DNA from: Mytilinidion resinicola
Lineage: Eukaryota; Ascomycota; Dothideomycetes; Mytilinidiales; Mytilinidiaceae
NCBI RefSeq assembly: GCF_010093595.1
Contig: NW_022985466.1
Location: forward strand, 303,183-367,182
Direction: 5' to 3'
Length of the DNA stretch: 64,000 nt
Shown here: positions 43,546 to 53,491 of the stretch, piece after piece
Layout of the letters: every line of letters begins with the position of its first letter
Numbering within the stretch: position 1 is the first letter of the stretch
Program-made: the position numbers and the translations under genes
The notes under the pieces: model-generated
Database searches by the model: none
What the model was told of the DNA's origin: nothing
What the model saw: the letters and a program-made list of their open reading frames with translations, nothing else

Positions 43546-43629
43546 CCAGTACGTCTTCCGTAGTTCACAGGGGGCCTTTTGGGCGAAGTTCTCTTCGATC
43601 CCTCCTGCTCAAGCTCCAATCCTGTTCGC

Positions 43630-43770
43630 GGGACACTACTGCATGGGGTGGCCTAATTAGCAGGTTGTCAGTCATTCAAAAGGCAGCCCGATTCCTACAG
43701 CGATAATCTTGACATTGCGTTTGATAAAACGAAAGCGTGTAGGGGCACCCCAAGCAGTGGCAAGCAGCGG
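43630..43770. mobile_element. MITE-like element, second copy
   Basis: CACTACTGCATGGGGTGGCC on the left and GGGGCACCCCAAGCAGTGG on the right are inverted repeats. The sequence between them includes AAAAGGCAGCCCGATTCCTA, shared in weaker form with the element at 43366. Ends are approximate. Confidence 0.45.
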
Positions 43771-43832
43771 TGTCCAGGCCTCGAGAATTTCGCTGTGCAT
43801 TCAAAAACTCCTGAAATTCTAAGACACCTGCA

Positions 43833-44882
43833 TCAATGCGAGAACATACATATCCTCTTCGCCACAAACCACGTCCAATACAGCGCACTGTTGTCCTCGC
43901 TTGGGAATCCACCCCAGTTTTCCGCGATCGCGCCGAGCACCAGGTCGCTATACAGCGCTGAGAAGAACCCAAATGCGCCGATGAATGCGAGGAAGAAACT
44001 GCCGAAGGTGTCTTTGTACGCGCCTACGAGACCTGTGTACCCGCCCCTGTTCGCTTCCCAGTGTATCTTGTACCAGTAAGCACCGGTCGCCATGGATAGG
44101 ACAATCACTGCGATGCTGAAGCCGTAGGTCAGGCTGCGTACGTTCTGGTTATGCCGGAAGGAGGTTATGATGAGAGCTATGAGGCCCACCATACCAGTCA
44201 ACGTTCCAAGTAGGTAGAGAGTCAACCACCAGAGTGGCGCTGTATTATGCTTCGGCTTCGACTTTGGGGTTTCCGGATTTAAGGAGAAGAAGCTTGTTGT
44301 CGTATGGTTGGGTTGTTTGTACATGCTCGGATTGGGGGATAGATAGGGCGATGGCTGCGTGAGTGGTGTGCCAGCAAGAGAGGTTGCAGGCTTCTTCTCT
44401 CGTGCTAAAATCGCGCGGTGTATGCCCATGGCGCCAACGACGACGGATGTTACGAGTTTCCAGACACCGATGAGGATGAAATGCCAGCTCAGGCGACATC
44501 GGTGGATGGAGACGGTGGCGATCGGGATGCAAGTTGCCATACTGACGGCGGCGAGGGCCATGTCGAATTTACTGCTGCTGATGTGATGCTTTGGCCACAA
44601 AGGCACTCGGCCGTAGCCTATCCACGCGATGGTCCAGTACGTCAGGAGATGTGAGATGATGCCAATGGCGCCGTATGGGAGTGCATAGCATTGAATTTCG
44701 CCGAGCGGTCCACCTGTGGCGTTCTTGTTGGGTAACATTTGATTGAACTGGTCCCCTATGCTTCCTGGGAGAGCGAGTGCTGAGGCTGGTTTCGCATTGA
44801 GGAAGAGGACGGATCCCATGACGGATATCGAGATGATGTTTAGGCATGACCTCGACGACAACAGGTTGAGCCGCCAGGCCAT
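43833..44882 (-). CDS. Polytopic membrane protein, hypothetical
   Basis: This is a single-exon gene of 349 residues. About seven hydrophobic segments are visible, for example IISISVMGSVLFL (residues 16-28), AIGIISHLLTYWTIAWIG (about 72-89), a segment around 108-125, ILIGVWKLVTSVVVGAMG (about 136-153), WWLTLYLLGTLTGMVGLIAL (about 221-240), one at about 255-275, and FFLAFIGAFGFFSALYSDLV (about 306-325). A Pro/Ser-rich loop separates the fourth and fifth. No family was recognised, although similar lone seven-helix proteins are frequent in ascomycetes. The start could be a little upstream if a first exon exists. Confidence 0.7.
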   Translation of the reverse strand: MAWRLNLLSSRSCLNIISISVMGSVLFLNAKPASALALPGSIGDQFNQMLPNKNATGGPLGEIQCYALPYGAIGIISHLLTYWTIAWIGYGRVPLWPKHHISSSKFDMALAAVSMATCIPIATVSIHRCRLSWHFILIGVWKLVTSVVVGAMGIHRAILAREKKPATSLAGTPLTQPSPYLSPNPSMYKQPNHTTTSFFSLNPETPKSKPKHNTAPLWWLTLYLLGTLTGMVGLIALIITSFRHNQNVRSLTYGFSIAVIVLSMATGAYWYKIHWEANRGGYTGLVGAYKDTFGSFFLAFIGAFGFFSALYSDLVLGAIAENWGGFPSEDNSALYWTWFVAKRICMFSH

Positions 44883-45993
44883 GATTATGGCTCCTTGCCG
44901 GACGGAGGATGCGAACGTTCTTCAATGGCATTGTTAGCGACCTCAAGCTTGGAAGAGATATACTTTCGCGTACCTCTCAGGCTGTTTATTTCGAGACGGA
45001 GATCTCAGCCTTGCCTCCTCAGTCTCGGCAGGAAACTTATCTGTCCTAGATACCAGGCTGGAAAAAAACCATACAATAAAGTCAAATCTTTCTAGGTTCA
45101 GCGTCGACAAACATCCGAAAGTGCACTCGAACCGTCGTGTAGTGTGTCGAAAAGAGGGGATCGCGGGGAATCTCTGGCTCAAATAGCGCCAGTGACCCTG
45201 AGGCTGAAGTATTGCGTAAACAGACGCCTGGCAGCGGACAGCATAAAATAGATTGCCAGATCATAATTGGTTACTATAGGCGAGCTTCAAGCCTTTTGGC
45301 TCGCAACCGTACGCCCCGGTGGCCCTTTAGGTGCTAGAAGTCGCTCGATTTGGGAGGGGGAAAGCCCGTTTCTCAGCCTTGCAGGAACCCAAGCCATGAA
45401 GCAGGCTTCGAGGCTGTTACAAGCCAATGGGGGTGAAGCATGGCGGTGGCTGGACCCGGCGGCTGCGCATGGCACCAATATCGGCAGCCCCTGTGGTGGC
45501 TTGTGGCCGGCTCGGTCTAGAAAGTCCAGCTGTTCCTGCGTCGGCTTGCACATCGTCTAAGGGGAGCCGCTGGGGCCTTTAAGCTGAATATCTTGAGTAA
45601 TATAAGAGCATGCAGGAAATGTAATGCCATGATGTCAAAATTGAGTTGATCGAAGACCCTGAAGGTCGATGGTGGGGCACGATTTAGTACGAAGTAGCCG
45701 CGCTAGCGTAGGGTGTGCTGCAGGACTCGGAAGCGTCGTCTCTTGCCAATCCGAGTAATATGGATGACGAGAGTAGTGGATTTCTCTGATGGTTAATTGG
45801 TATTATCCTATATCCGCTCGGTGTGTGGTATACGTAGCCCCCACGTCTGCGCTGATGGGGGACTTAGTATCTATGAAGCGCCTAGGGAGGCAATCGTATC
45901 TTGACCACGCCCTGTGAGTCAACATCCACCCTATAAACCCCGGGTCACCTCGCTCTCCCGAATCTCCTCTCAATTCCATTCAAATCTTCAACC
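44883..45993. other. Intergenic; no supported gene
   Basis: A 97-codon forward frame at 45267-45560 lies in a GC-richer patch but shows no motif, and its complement is equally open. The last 80 bases before 45994 are the C/T-rich leader of the acetyltransferase. Confidence 0.35.
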
Positions 45994-46500
45994 ATGGCCA
46001 CCCATAAGGAATGGCACCGCACCATCGCGGGGACATCCTACCTCATCTCAACTTCGCCCTCCGCCCTATCCCACTCCTTCATCCAAACCGCATTTGACAC
46101 CGACCTCATGCACTGGGCCAAGTCCATTTCACCCTCAGCTCTTCAGACTATGCTTGATCACTCTTTCAATTTTGGGCTTTACGCGCAAAATGCGCAGATC
46201 GGATATGCCCGTTTGATCACCGATCACGTGACCCTCGCATATATCACCGACGTCTACGTGGATCCAGCACACCAAGGGAAGGGGCTAGGGACATGGTTGG
46301 TGCAGTGTATAAAGGAGTCAATTGAAAGAATACCAGAGTTGAGGAGGTGTTTGTTGCTGACAGGAGGAGGCAATCACGGGGCACAGGGGCTGTACGAGAA
46401 GGTGATGGGAATGAAGGTGATAGACCCAAAGGACGACGGGATGCGAGCGATGCAGGGGACAAAGGTGGACCTGTTGGGTGTTGATGGCGGGAAGCGCTAA
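45994..46500 (+). CDS. GNAT-family N-acetyltransferase
   Basis: This is a single-exon gene of 168 residues, typical size for a stand-alone GNAT. After a variable N-terminus come IGYARLITDHVTLAYITDVY (strands 3-4) and DVYVDPAHQGKGLGTWLVQC, which contains the acetyl-CoA-binding Q-x-x-G-x-G motif. Then LLLTGGGNHGAQGLYEKVMG forms the typical last helix with its Tyr. The start has accATGgcc context. The substrate cannot be told from sequence. A MITE begins about 20 bases after the stop. Confidence 0.88.
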   Translation: MATHKEWHRTIAGTSYLISTSPSALSHSFIQTAFDTDLMHWAKSISPSALQTMLDHSFNFGLYAQNAQIGYARLITDHVTLAYITDVYVDPAHQGKGLGTWLVQCIKESIERIPELRRCLLLTGGGNHGAQGLYEKVMGMKVIDPKDDGMRAMQGTKVDLLGVDGGKR

Positions 46501-46518
46501 GGGGAGACGGGGATGTCA

Positions 46519-46695
46519 GGCTTTGGAAATTCCCAATACGATGTAAAGATCAGCGCAGTGGATATTACAACACCTTTTTGGCTGAGTAGAGATATGCTGG
46601 CTAGGGCACTCCCTACAGTGGTGTCGAGAGTACAGGAGCGGAACCGGAGCAATAGTATATCCATCCGTGTGCCAGGTTTGTGGCCTTGTACTGTA
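46519..46695 (-). mobile_element. MITE copy H, reversed
   Basis: It runs from GGCTTTGGAAATTCCCAATA to the outer repeat ending CTTGTACTGTA. It aligns with copy G. The far end is truncated. It follows the acetyltransferase stop closely. Confidence 0.55.
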
Positions 46696-47722
46696 CCTTG
46701 TGAAACTACTTACTCGAAAACGCAAAAGTATTTGCAGCTGAACAGTGTTCGGTCCCATTAAATCCCATCGAAGACATCCTACGCGGACTAATACCGTCTG
46801 AAGCCCTCTAGCATCCTCGGAAAATTCTGATACGGTGCCAACTCTTGGATATGCAAATCTTACATAGCTCAAATCAGGGGCCTCTATCTTCCAGCAAACT
46901 CAAGAGATAAAATGTCGCATCCTCGAGAGCTTATACTAGGTCTCGGTTTTCACCTTGAGAGCTAAAAAGGTAGAAGGCGGTCAGCGACGCAAGGGAGATG
47001 ATTGGAGTTGCAGGTAGGTGGTTGACAGCGGGAAGTATTCGGGAGAGAAGGCTAGGACGAAAAGGGACCCGGAAGGAGCCGACTTCGGTCTCACGGGCTT
47101 GAAGAGATACCGACGAAGGTATACAGGCTCTCATTACGTCCGACGACCCAGCGCGGAAGCTGAGTCGACCATGGTCAACCTCCTTTTCTGGGCTAATGCT
47201 AAAGTAGCCGGAATACTGATTGGCTATGAGACTGCTATTCCCTCCTAGAGGCGTCCGGAAATGTTACCTTATACGGTAATTTTGTGGCTTGATTCTAGCG
47301 CTGGGTCACGGACGTAGGAAGAGCCTGTAGGTAGGGAGATACGTTATAGTATGCCAGTTATGTAATGATTAGAAAAATGTTTAGCCTCGAGAAACAAGGC
47401 GTCATGGAACCCTAATGCATCTGAAATTGGACTAGCGTAAATCTATACGCATAGCGGTCTGCAGGTGCGCGACGAGGCAGGCTCCCACGCCCAGCTTCTC
47501 CATGCTGCCTATGTATGACGCGCTCTCACATCGTGGGGAAACAATTGGACCGCGATTCGAGTACAATGAGCCCGCAAAGTCATGTCCCGCGCACCCTCTG
47601 CACTCGGCCTAGCGCCATGGCGAGATCCAAGGATTTCTTTATCGAGGCCAGGGTCAAACGGCCGACGGGGACCACTCCATGCAGACGGCTCCATATGCCA
47701 ACCACCAATTCACCACCATACC
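46696..47722. other. Intergenic; no gene seen
   Basis: Only short, unsupported frames (for example 47018-47248 forward) were found. Nothing repeated or structured stands out. Confidence 0.4.
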
Positions 47723-47875
47723 ATGGCGGCCCAAACATTATTAAGCCGCCCTGCCCTCCAAGGTCTCACATACAGGGCCGTCCGCTCCTCCGTCTCAGCT
47801 TCCTCAACACCATACTCTGAGCTGCGAGCTCTCCAGCCCCTCCGTCCCTCGGCTCGATCGCGCCATACGCCCTAG
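47723..47875 (+). CDS. Short ORF with a mitochondrial-type N-terminus
   Basis: It is 50 residues, with the ATG in good context (accATGgcg). MAAQTLLSRPALQGLTYRAV followed by RSSVSASS is Arg/Ser/Ala-rich without acidic residues, like a mitochondrial presequence. It ends 98 bases before the isomerase start. It may be a small gene, a first exon, or an upstream ORF of the isomerase. Confidence 0.3.
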   Translation: MAAQTLLSRPALQGLTYRAVRSSVSASSTPYSELRALQPLRPSARSRHTP

Positions 47876-47973
47876 GCCTCCTCCGTCGATTCCCGGACCC
47901 ATATACGTATCCCACTTTGTACGTACAAGGACAAACAGAGGCTCCTTTGAGGCTCAAAATCTCTCAAGGCGCC

Positions 47974-48936
47974 ATGACCGCGCTCCCAACACCACCCACC
48001 ATGGCCCCCACCACGAGATCTAGCTCCCCGGCAGGAAGTTGCACCCTCAAGCGCAAACGGAGCACTTCTCTCCCCCTCACCCCTCCTCTGTCGCTGGACG
48101 ACTCTGGTAGCGACAACGATAGTACCCGCTCGCTCGCCCGCGCTGTCGGCGTCCTCTCCACAGCCGCGACCGCTCTCTCCCACGCTACGCGCCTGTACCA
48201 GACCCTCCCTTCTGCGCGGGACGGCCTTCTGCGCGCCGTCGACTGCATTACACGCGTGCATGCCGCAGGCGGGCGACTGATAGTGTGCGGCGTTGGCAAG
48301 AGCGGGCTGGTGGGGCGCAAGACGGTTGCGACCATGAAAAGTCTTGGGCTGGGCGCGAGCTTCTTGCACGCCGGGGAGGCGATGCATGGGGATTTGGGTG
48401 ATGTGAGGGAGGTGTGTATACTCGCAAACCCTACCCCGAGAACTCTGCTAATGAATCAGAATGATGCCCTTCTTTTTATAACTTTCTCCGGTCGGACTCC
48501 CGAACTGCTCTCGCTCCTCCCGCATCTACCAAAGAATATACCCCTCCTCGCCCTCACCGCGCATACATCGATTGAAGACTGCCCCCTTCTGGCATCCCGC
48601 CCGGATTCCATCCTCCTCCCCGCGCCGATCCACGAGCCTGAGGAAGTCTCGTTTGGCGTGTGCGCGCCAACAACCTCCACAACCGTCGCTATTGCGATTG
48701 GCGATATGCTCGCTATTACGGCAGCGGACGCAGTACACAGAGAGCGAGCGCGGGACGTATTCCGGCGAAACCACCCCGGTGGCGCCATTGGCGCACGGGT
48801 AGAAGAAGTCGTAGCCGCAAAGGAGGTCGAAATCATAGTTGAGTCCGAATCGGACGACGACGTGCAGTTCCGGAAACGGCAGCGCGAGATCTCAACTTCA
48901 ACAACCGTCGAGACCGGGGAGCATTTGTGCAGGTAA
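47974..48936 (+). CDS. SIS-domain sugar-phosphate isomerase (KpsF/GutQ-like)
   Basis: Exons 47974-48411 and 48460-48936 are separated by a 48-nt intron (GTGTGT donor, TGCTAATG branch, AATCAG). The intron is a multiple of three without a stop, so the unspliced frame is also open. Splicing restores the family motif (GDLGDVRE joined to NDALLFITFSGRTPE). Spliced length is 304 residues. A low-complexity N-terminus of about 60 residues precedes the SIS domain: GRLIVCGVGKSGLVGRKTVA, LHAGEAMHGDLG, SFSGRT-like TFSGRTPELL, APTTSTTVAIAIGDMLAI and a HPGGAIG end. It lacks the CBS domains of the bacterial enzymes. The likely reaction is ketose/aldose phosphate interconversion, with substrate unknown. The ATG at 48001 is an alternative start. 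Confidence 0.85.
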   Translation: MTALPTPPTMAPTTRSSSPAGSCTLKRKRSTSLPLTPPLSLDDSGSDNDSTRSLARAVGVLSTAATALSHATRLYQTLPSARDGLLRAVDCITRVHAAGGRLIVCGVGKSGLVGRKTVATMKSLGLGASFLHAGEAMHGDLGDVREVCILANPTPRTLLMNQNDALLFITFSGRTPELLSLLPHLPKNIPLLALTAHTSIEDCPLLASRPDSILLPAPIHEPEEVSFGVCAPTTSTTVAIAIGDMLAITAADAVHRERARDVFRRNHPGGAIGARVEEVVAAKEVEIIVESESDDDVQFRKRQREISTSTTVETGEHLCR

Positions 48937-49228
48937 CACTGCGGATCATGTTGGTCGATGATGGATCTCGACTCGATATGATCACAGCGCTTGATTGATT
49001 TTTCGCGATAGTAGGCACATATAGTCGTATTTGACTAGTGGGACGCTCTGTGTCCTACTCATATGGGATTGAATACGATTCAGCTGCCTATCTTTAAAGG
49101 CTGGCATTTCCGTGCAATCCATTATCATCACCAATGCGGATAATCTTACCTCCCTTCCGAACACTTTTCGTTGACCTTGAACTCGTCCGTCCGCCCTCCG
49201 TTCACTGCGCCTCCATACAGCAGCTGTA

Positions 49229-49992
49229 ATGAACCATTCACATCTAGACTTTGAGATGCAAGATATTGTAAGTACAACCTATATACCAATTTGCTGGAAT
49301 GAGGCATTGGATATCAGACATCCATTTGACCGCTCGGCTACATGCTGTCCGAGCCACTCCTGACAGTGCTATTGAACGATCAAGAATGTACGCGACACCT
49401 CTGCTAACCTCCCCTAGACCACCGCCTCCCGGAGCGCTCCTGGCTCATCCCTCCCCGCGCCCCCTCAACAGCCACTCTCTCGCACCGCCAAGCGAAATCT
49501 AAACCGGAAAAAGCGCCGCTGGGAGAAAGATCGCGAGGACGAGGCATGGTTCGGTAAACCCAACATCGAAGAAAAACAGAAGAAGTATGGCGAGAGTACG
49601 TATGCTCCTTCCAGGACATCACGAAAGGCCTACATTATGGGGCCGCAAAGCCTAGGCACACGAATATGCCACCACTTAGGCGTCGCCTTGGACGCTACAT
49701 ACCACCGTCAAAGGTAGCCCCGCTGCCAGGAAGCTGGACAGTCAAGAGGTTGCCTGGATTTTGCTGCGGTTAACTTGACATCCTACCCTGATTTCTAAAA
49801 GGGTACTGGTGCATCCCAAGTGGTGGTAAGGAGTGTGCATAGCCTTCTTACCAAGTGCTCGATTTTCAGGCCAGCTCGTAGCTAACGTGTGTGCTTGCAG
49901 TCGAGCTTGGCGATAAGGCGGCGCGCGAGGCGTGGAAGCGGGAGAAAATCGATTGGCGGCGATCCAGAAGGCTTCCATGGAAGCGGCATTAG
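49229..49992 (+). CDS. Small charged protein; second intron carries a MITE
   Basis: Exons 49229-49267, 49418-49595 and 49901-49992 join in phase to 102 residues. Introns are 150 nt (GTAAGT, CTAAC, CCTAG) and 305 nt (GTACGT, GCTAAC, TTGCAG). MITE copy K takes up about 230 of the 305 nt of the second intron. The protein reads MNHSHLDFEMQDI, then a Pro/Ser/Ala linker, RTAKRNLNRKKRRWEKDRED and GDKAAREAWKREK. It is basic and helical, with no known domain. Exon 3 overlaps an antisense frame (49742-50641), so one of the two models may be wrong. Confidence 0.5.
49631..49860 (+). mobile_element. MITE copy K, inside an intron
   Basis: It starts TACATTATGGGGCCGCAAAG and keeps CCTAGGCACACGAATATGCC, CACCGTCAAAGGTAGCCCCG and CATCCCAAGTGGTGGTAAGG. 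The right end is worn (ttaccaagtgctcga). It lies between the donor at 49596 and the branch point at about 49881 of the small gene. Confidence 0.65.
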
Positions 49993-50641
49993 ACCTCACG
50001 GAGCTCCCCATCTCCGTTGACGCCGAAACGGAGCTCCCGAACAGCTGGATGTATTTGTCTGCGCTCAGGTCGAGGCGGATGGCGCGCCAGAACTTGAATC
50101 TCATCGGTTTTGGTATGGCCCTAATGAAGGCTCCCAGGTTGGTCAAGCTTCCTACTACGACCTCTGTCTGGAACATTGAGATTTCCCTAGCCTCCTTCTT
50201 GAGCTGTTGGTTTGTTTGCTTCAGAGAGATAACAGCCTTTGATGCAAGGTCTTTGCCTGCCTCGCCCGACATCCATGCATCTACATGCAGTCCCAAAGGC
50301 AGTACATACCCCAGAACCTTGTCCCGCAGCTCGCGAGGCAACTCCAGCAGAGGTGAGCGTGTTGGTGTCCACTGCGCGTTCCAGCGCCAAATTATAGACA
50401 CGGTCTTGGGTCTCGGCCTCAATCGACAGTGACTGCCCTGCCCCGGGCTTGCGGTAGAAAGCTCAAACGCCAAATACCACCACATCGTGGCCTTGCCTCC
50501 GCCATGGACACCGCTCTGGAGCGACGCAATCGTCTGGTGCGAGGTGCGAGATCTAACGATGCGGCAATGCTCAAGTTCTTGAAGCGCGTCGACAAAGGCC
50601 ACGCACAAGGCTGTGAAGCGTACGGACCGGTAAATTCGCAC
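49742..50641 (-). pseudogene. F-box-like gene fragment with a MITE-derived tail
   Basis: The 299-codon minus-strand frame contains PLLELPRELRDKVLGYVLP at about residues 97-115, the start pattern of fungal F-box-like proteins. GLHVDAWMSGEAGKDL and a helical TNQQLKKEAREISMF region follow. The last 40 or so codons are antisense to MITE copy K and are unlikely to be original. Before them the frame is antisense to exon 3 of the gene at 49229. This looks like the 5' part of a gene whose 3' part was lost or replaced. An upstream intron is possible. Confidence 0.4.
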
Positions 50642-50889
50642 TAGATCGAGACCTGTATATCACACTCGGAGTTTTTTAGTATGGAATTCTAATTCCTAAG
50701 CAAAGAGGTGCGCACCACGCAGCGGGCTCGAATTAGCTTCAGAGGCTGTGCTCAAAGCGATACCTCGGAATTTGACAGATGTTCTAGGTACGTGCGACCT
50801 TTCTTGGGAAAGGCCTCGCTAGAGATCTGTATGCACGCTCTTGCCACTGTCTATGGTCCCTCGTAGCATTCGAATCAGATTAAAGGTCA

Positions 50890-51369
50890 GTGTTTTGGAG
50901 GACTGGTGAAGCCGCGAGGCCACCTAGCGGTATACATAGATCGATCTATCCTAGGAATCTATATGTTTATGCTACATCCGTTCACTCATACTACGGGCTT
51001 CCAGACGCGGCCCGCACATGTATCGAGGCTTCCAAAACACAGATTGCTGCACTCAAATTCGAGGCCGCGGAACAAAAACGCCTGGCCAAGGGTAACCTCA
51101 CTCAGCATAAGCAGGAATTTGCGGCGCTCCATTTGCAGAAGAAGGAGCAGGAGCGGGAGATTGAGTAATATAAACGGGAAATTGCGCGCCTAAAGATGGA
51201 ATTTGGGGCCCATACAAGGGAGGATAAACTAGAAGATGAGGCAGAAATGGGGGAAAGCGAGGGTATGGTCGATGAAGCTGAGGGGGCGGTGAGGGCATTC
51301 AAGCGAATGAAGATCGACCACGGATCTGAGGATGAGGATGAGGATGATGGTGAGTGGGAGACGGTTTAG
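50890..51369 (+). pseudogene. Coiled-coil gene with an in-frame TAA
   Basis: One frame reads IEASKTQIAALKFEAAEQKR and LQKKEQEREIE, then TAA at 51166-51168. It continues YKREIARLKMEFGAHT and an acidic end (HGSEDEDEDDGEWETV) to a TAG at 51367-51369. No GT-AG pair removes the TAA. A CAA to TAA change would explain it. The first 30 codons look non-coding, so the true start is not known. It resembles the broken gene at 27764. Confidence 0.5.
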
Positions 51370-51387
51370 GAGGCCAAGTGAAGTTGG

Positions 51388-51600
51388 CTAGCTCTTGGTT
51401 ACCGCTGCCTGGGGTGGCCCCATGGGCGTATTGAATGCCGAAGATAATGCAAAGTTTCATGGAATGGATACTGGCCTTCCTCTTGACTCTCTGACTACTT
51501 GCTAGCTAGGCTACTCCACACCACACAGTGATATCGAGCGAGCAAAATGGAGCCTGAGCACTGATGAACCCGTATGCCCAAACTTATGACCTAACAGGAG
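51388..51600 (-). mobile_element. MITE copy J, reversed, worn
   Basis: The inner motif CCGCTGCCTGGGGTGGCCCC is on the left. CACAGTGATATCGAGCGAG and the outer end ACTTATGACCTAACAG are on the right. The left outer repeat is not recognisable. Confidence 0.5.
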
Positions 51601-51787
51601 AGGAAAAGGCCTCCGGGAGGGGAGATAGTATTCTCCGTTTTGCTTGGGGTATTCATTTGGAGGATCACCGATGCCAGGACTTGGAAACTGCATCACCGCA
51701 CCACATACCTTTCCCAGTCAAACGTAAGTACTGCTTCCACGAGTCTTCCTAGAAGCTAAAGCTCAACCTCTTAGCAGAAATCTCACA

Positions 51788-51943
51788 ATGTCTGACTTCA
51801 CCGACGACACCTTCATGCCCTCCCTTGGCATGACTTTGGGTGAATGGTGTGCATGCTACGAGCACGGCCGAGCCCGCCGGTCGCGGAGAGCGCTGATAGC
51901 GGCAGCCTCTATTCCATCGTCGAAGTGTGTTGCTTCGATATAA
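51788..51943 (+). CDS. 51-residue protein, hypothetical
   Basis: The ATG lies 10 bases after a convincing 54-nt intron in the leader (51724-51777: GTAAGT, CTCAAC branch, TTAGCAG). The protein starts MSDFTDDTFMPSLGMTLGEW, followed by two Cys and a basic stretch (HGRARRSRRALIAAAS). It might be a first exon of a longer gene, but no donor in phase was found before the stop. No family. Confidence 0.35.
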   Translation: MSDFTDDTFMPSLGMTLGEWCACYEHGRARRSRRALIAAASIPSSKCVASI

Positions 51944-53034
51944 CTAGCGTCATTATAGAGACTTGAGAGAGATACAAAGATGTTGAGACGCTCGCGGCGA
52001 TGAAATAATAACCACAACTATTTTTGATGGATAGATGCCATCTCTAAAGTTGGCTCCCGTAGCGGATTGCTTGATCACGAGGGTTTAAAACCAGAATACT
52101 CCCTGCCTCTTATAAACGTGAGCTTGATGCTTTCATTCTTTCGCGATGTAAAGGTTGCAGAGAAAAGGGGTTACGGAGCGGAGTTCATGGTTGGCTCGGC
52201 ACAAAGAGGCCCCGGATGGCGCCTTCCTGTTCCAAGTCTGGCCCAAAACCCTATCTTCACGCCCCAACATCGCCCACGAACGGAGAGGGTATCCCCAAGC
52301 AAGAACTAGTAAAAGTGGCTTTGTTGTAGACTACGGTCCTACCTTTCATTCTCGTGAAGTCAAAAAAGTAGCCGTAGTCGAGTTTGCTGAGTTGTAGAGC
52401 TTGGCGCCTTTGGAGTCGCAAATTGGCATCTAGGGAACCCTCTTCGGCTTCAATATGCCTCACTACCAATCCCCACCCCTCCATCTTCCCAGACGCAATT
52501 TTGGGCTCGGATGACCCTCAGCTATTATCACGCGAATTACGCTCGCGTTAGGTACTCGCCGCGGACATGATACGTACAGGATTTTCGAGGAACACGACAG
52601 AAGGCGCACGGCTTATAGTAAGCTTTAGTTTCCTGAAATTCACTCCATTCTTCTTTGAAATATCTGTTTCGCGAGAAGCTTCTGAAATAACCGGCCCCTG
52701 CTTCTACTTGTATCGGTCGCTCATTTCTCATTCAAACGGTCGTCGAAATGGTCGCTCAATCACGCCCGGATTCTATCACGTGAGCGCCCCCGTCCATATG
52801 GGAATCACCGCCGGAATGCGCAGTGAAGCTCGTGGACGCACAATTAGGCTTTCATTGCCGCAGGTCCATTCACATCTACAAGTTTCGCCGTCTGAGGCGG
52901 CCGGCCGAGCTGTCTTTTCGCATCGCTGTGTGAGCTCGAGAGGTGAGGGTTTGAGTGTGATCTGGCGGGCACATGTGATGCAACGAGCACAAGTTTGTTA
53001 GGGTGGCATGTGCCTTAAGTAAAGTACGCGACTG
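51944..53034. other. Intergenic; weak ORFs only
   Basis: Frames at 52067-52309, 52155-52397 and 52567-53001 overlap or lack any supporting signal. No gene was recognised. Confidence 0.35.
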
Positions 53035-53250
53035 TTCTAAGTGTATATATTTCATAATATTTTAGGCGTATTTCAGTGGGAATCCATGCTTGATGCCGGG
53101 CGATGACATAGCACACTCAACAACGCAAGCAATTGCGCAGTGTGTTAGAGCTCACGCTATTCCAAACCGTATCGCACAGTGACCGATTTCTTTTTGCCTC
53201 CTGAAGATCCCGGTTCGAATCACGGAGTGAGTGAATGCTTTTGCACTCAC
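53035..53250 (+). mobile_element. tRNA-like SINE, copy 3
   Basis: It has GTGTATATATTTCATAATAT, then GACATAGCACACTCAACAAC, a GCGCAGTGTGTTAGAGC A-box-like stretch and a GGTTCGAATC B-box, then a short T-rich end. It follows the same order as copies 1 and 2. Confidence 0.6.
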
Positions 53251-53491
53251 CATTCTTTTTTAGGGCTCACTTACATCTCAACGTATTCCTTTTGATCAAG
53301 CACACTAAATTGCCGGGAAAAAGCTTTGAGGCATCCCCAAAGACGCTCCACTCGAACTATATCAGCGTGAACTGCATCGACGCGTCCTCCAGTCACCAAC
53401 AACGTGACCAGCCTCCCCACTTCATGCCCACCACCGACCGCACCCCACCACCGCTCTACCTGCACAGTCGCGCTCTTCGTCCTCAAAATCA

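Larger units (their letters stand above)
42988..43832. other. Intergenic with two MITE-like elements; no gene seen
   Basis: Only the two inverted-repeat elements below stand out. Minus-strand frames at 43079-43345 and 43676-43972 have no support. Confidence 0.4.

Noticed and set aside
45267..45560. 97-codon forward frame in a GC-rich patch
   Set aside because: Both strands are open and no motif, leader or splice signal supports it.
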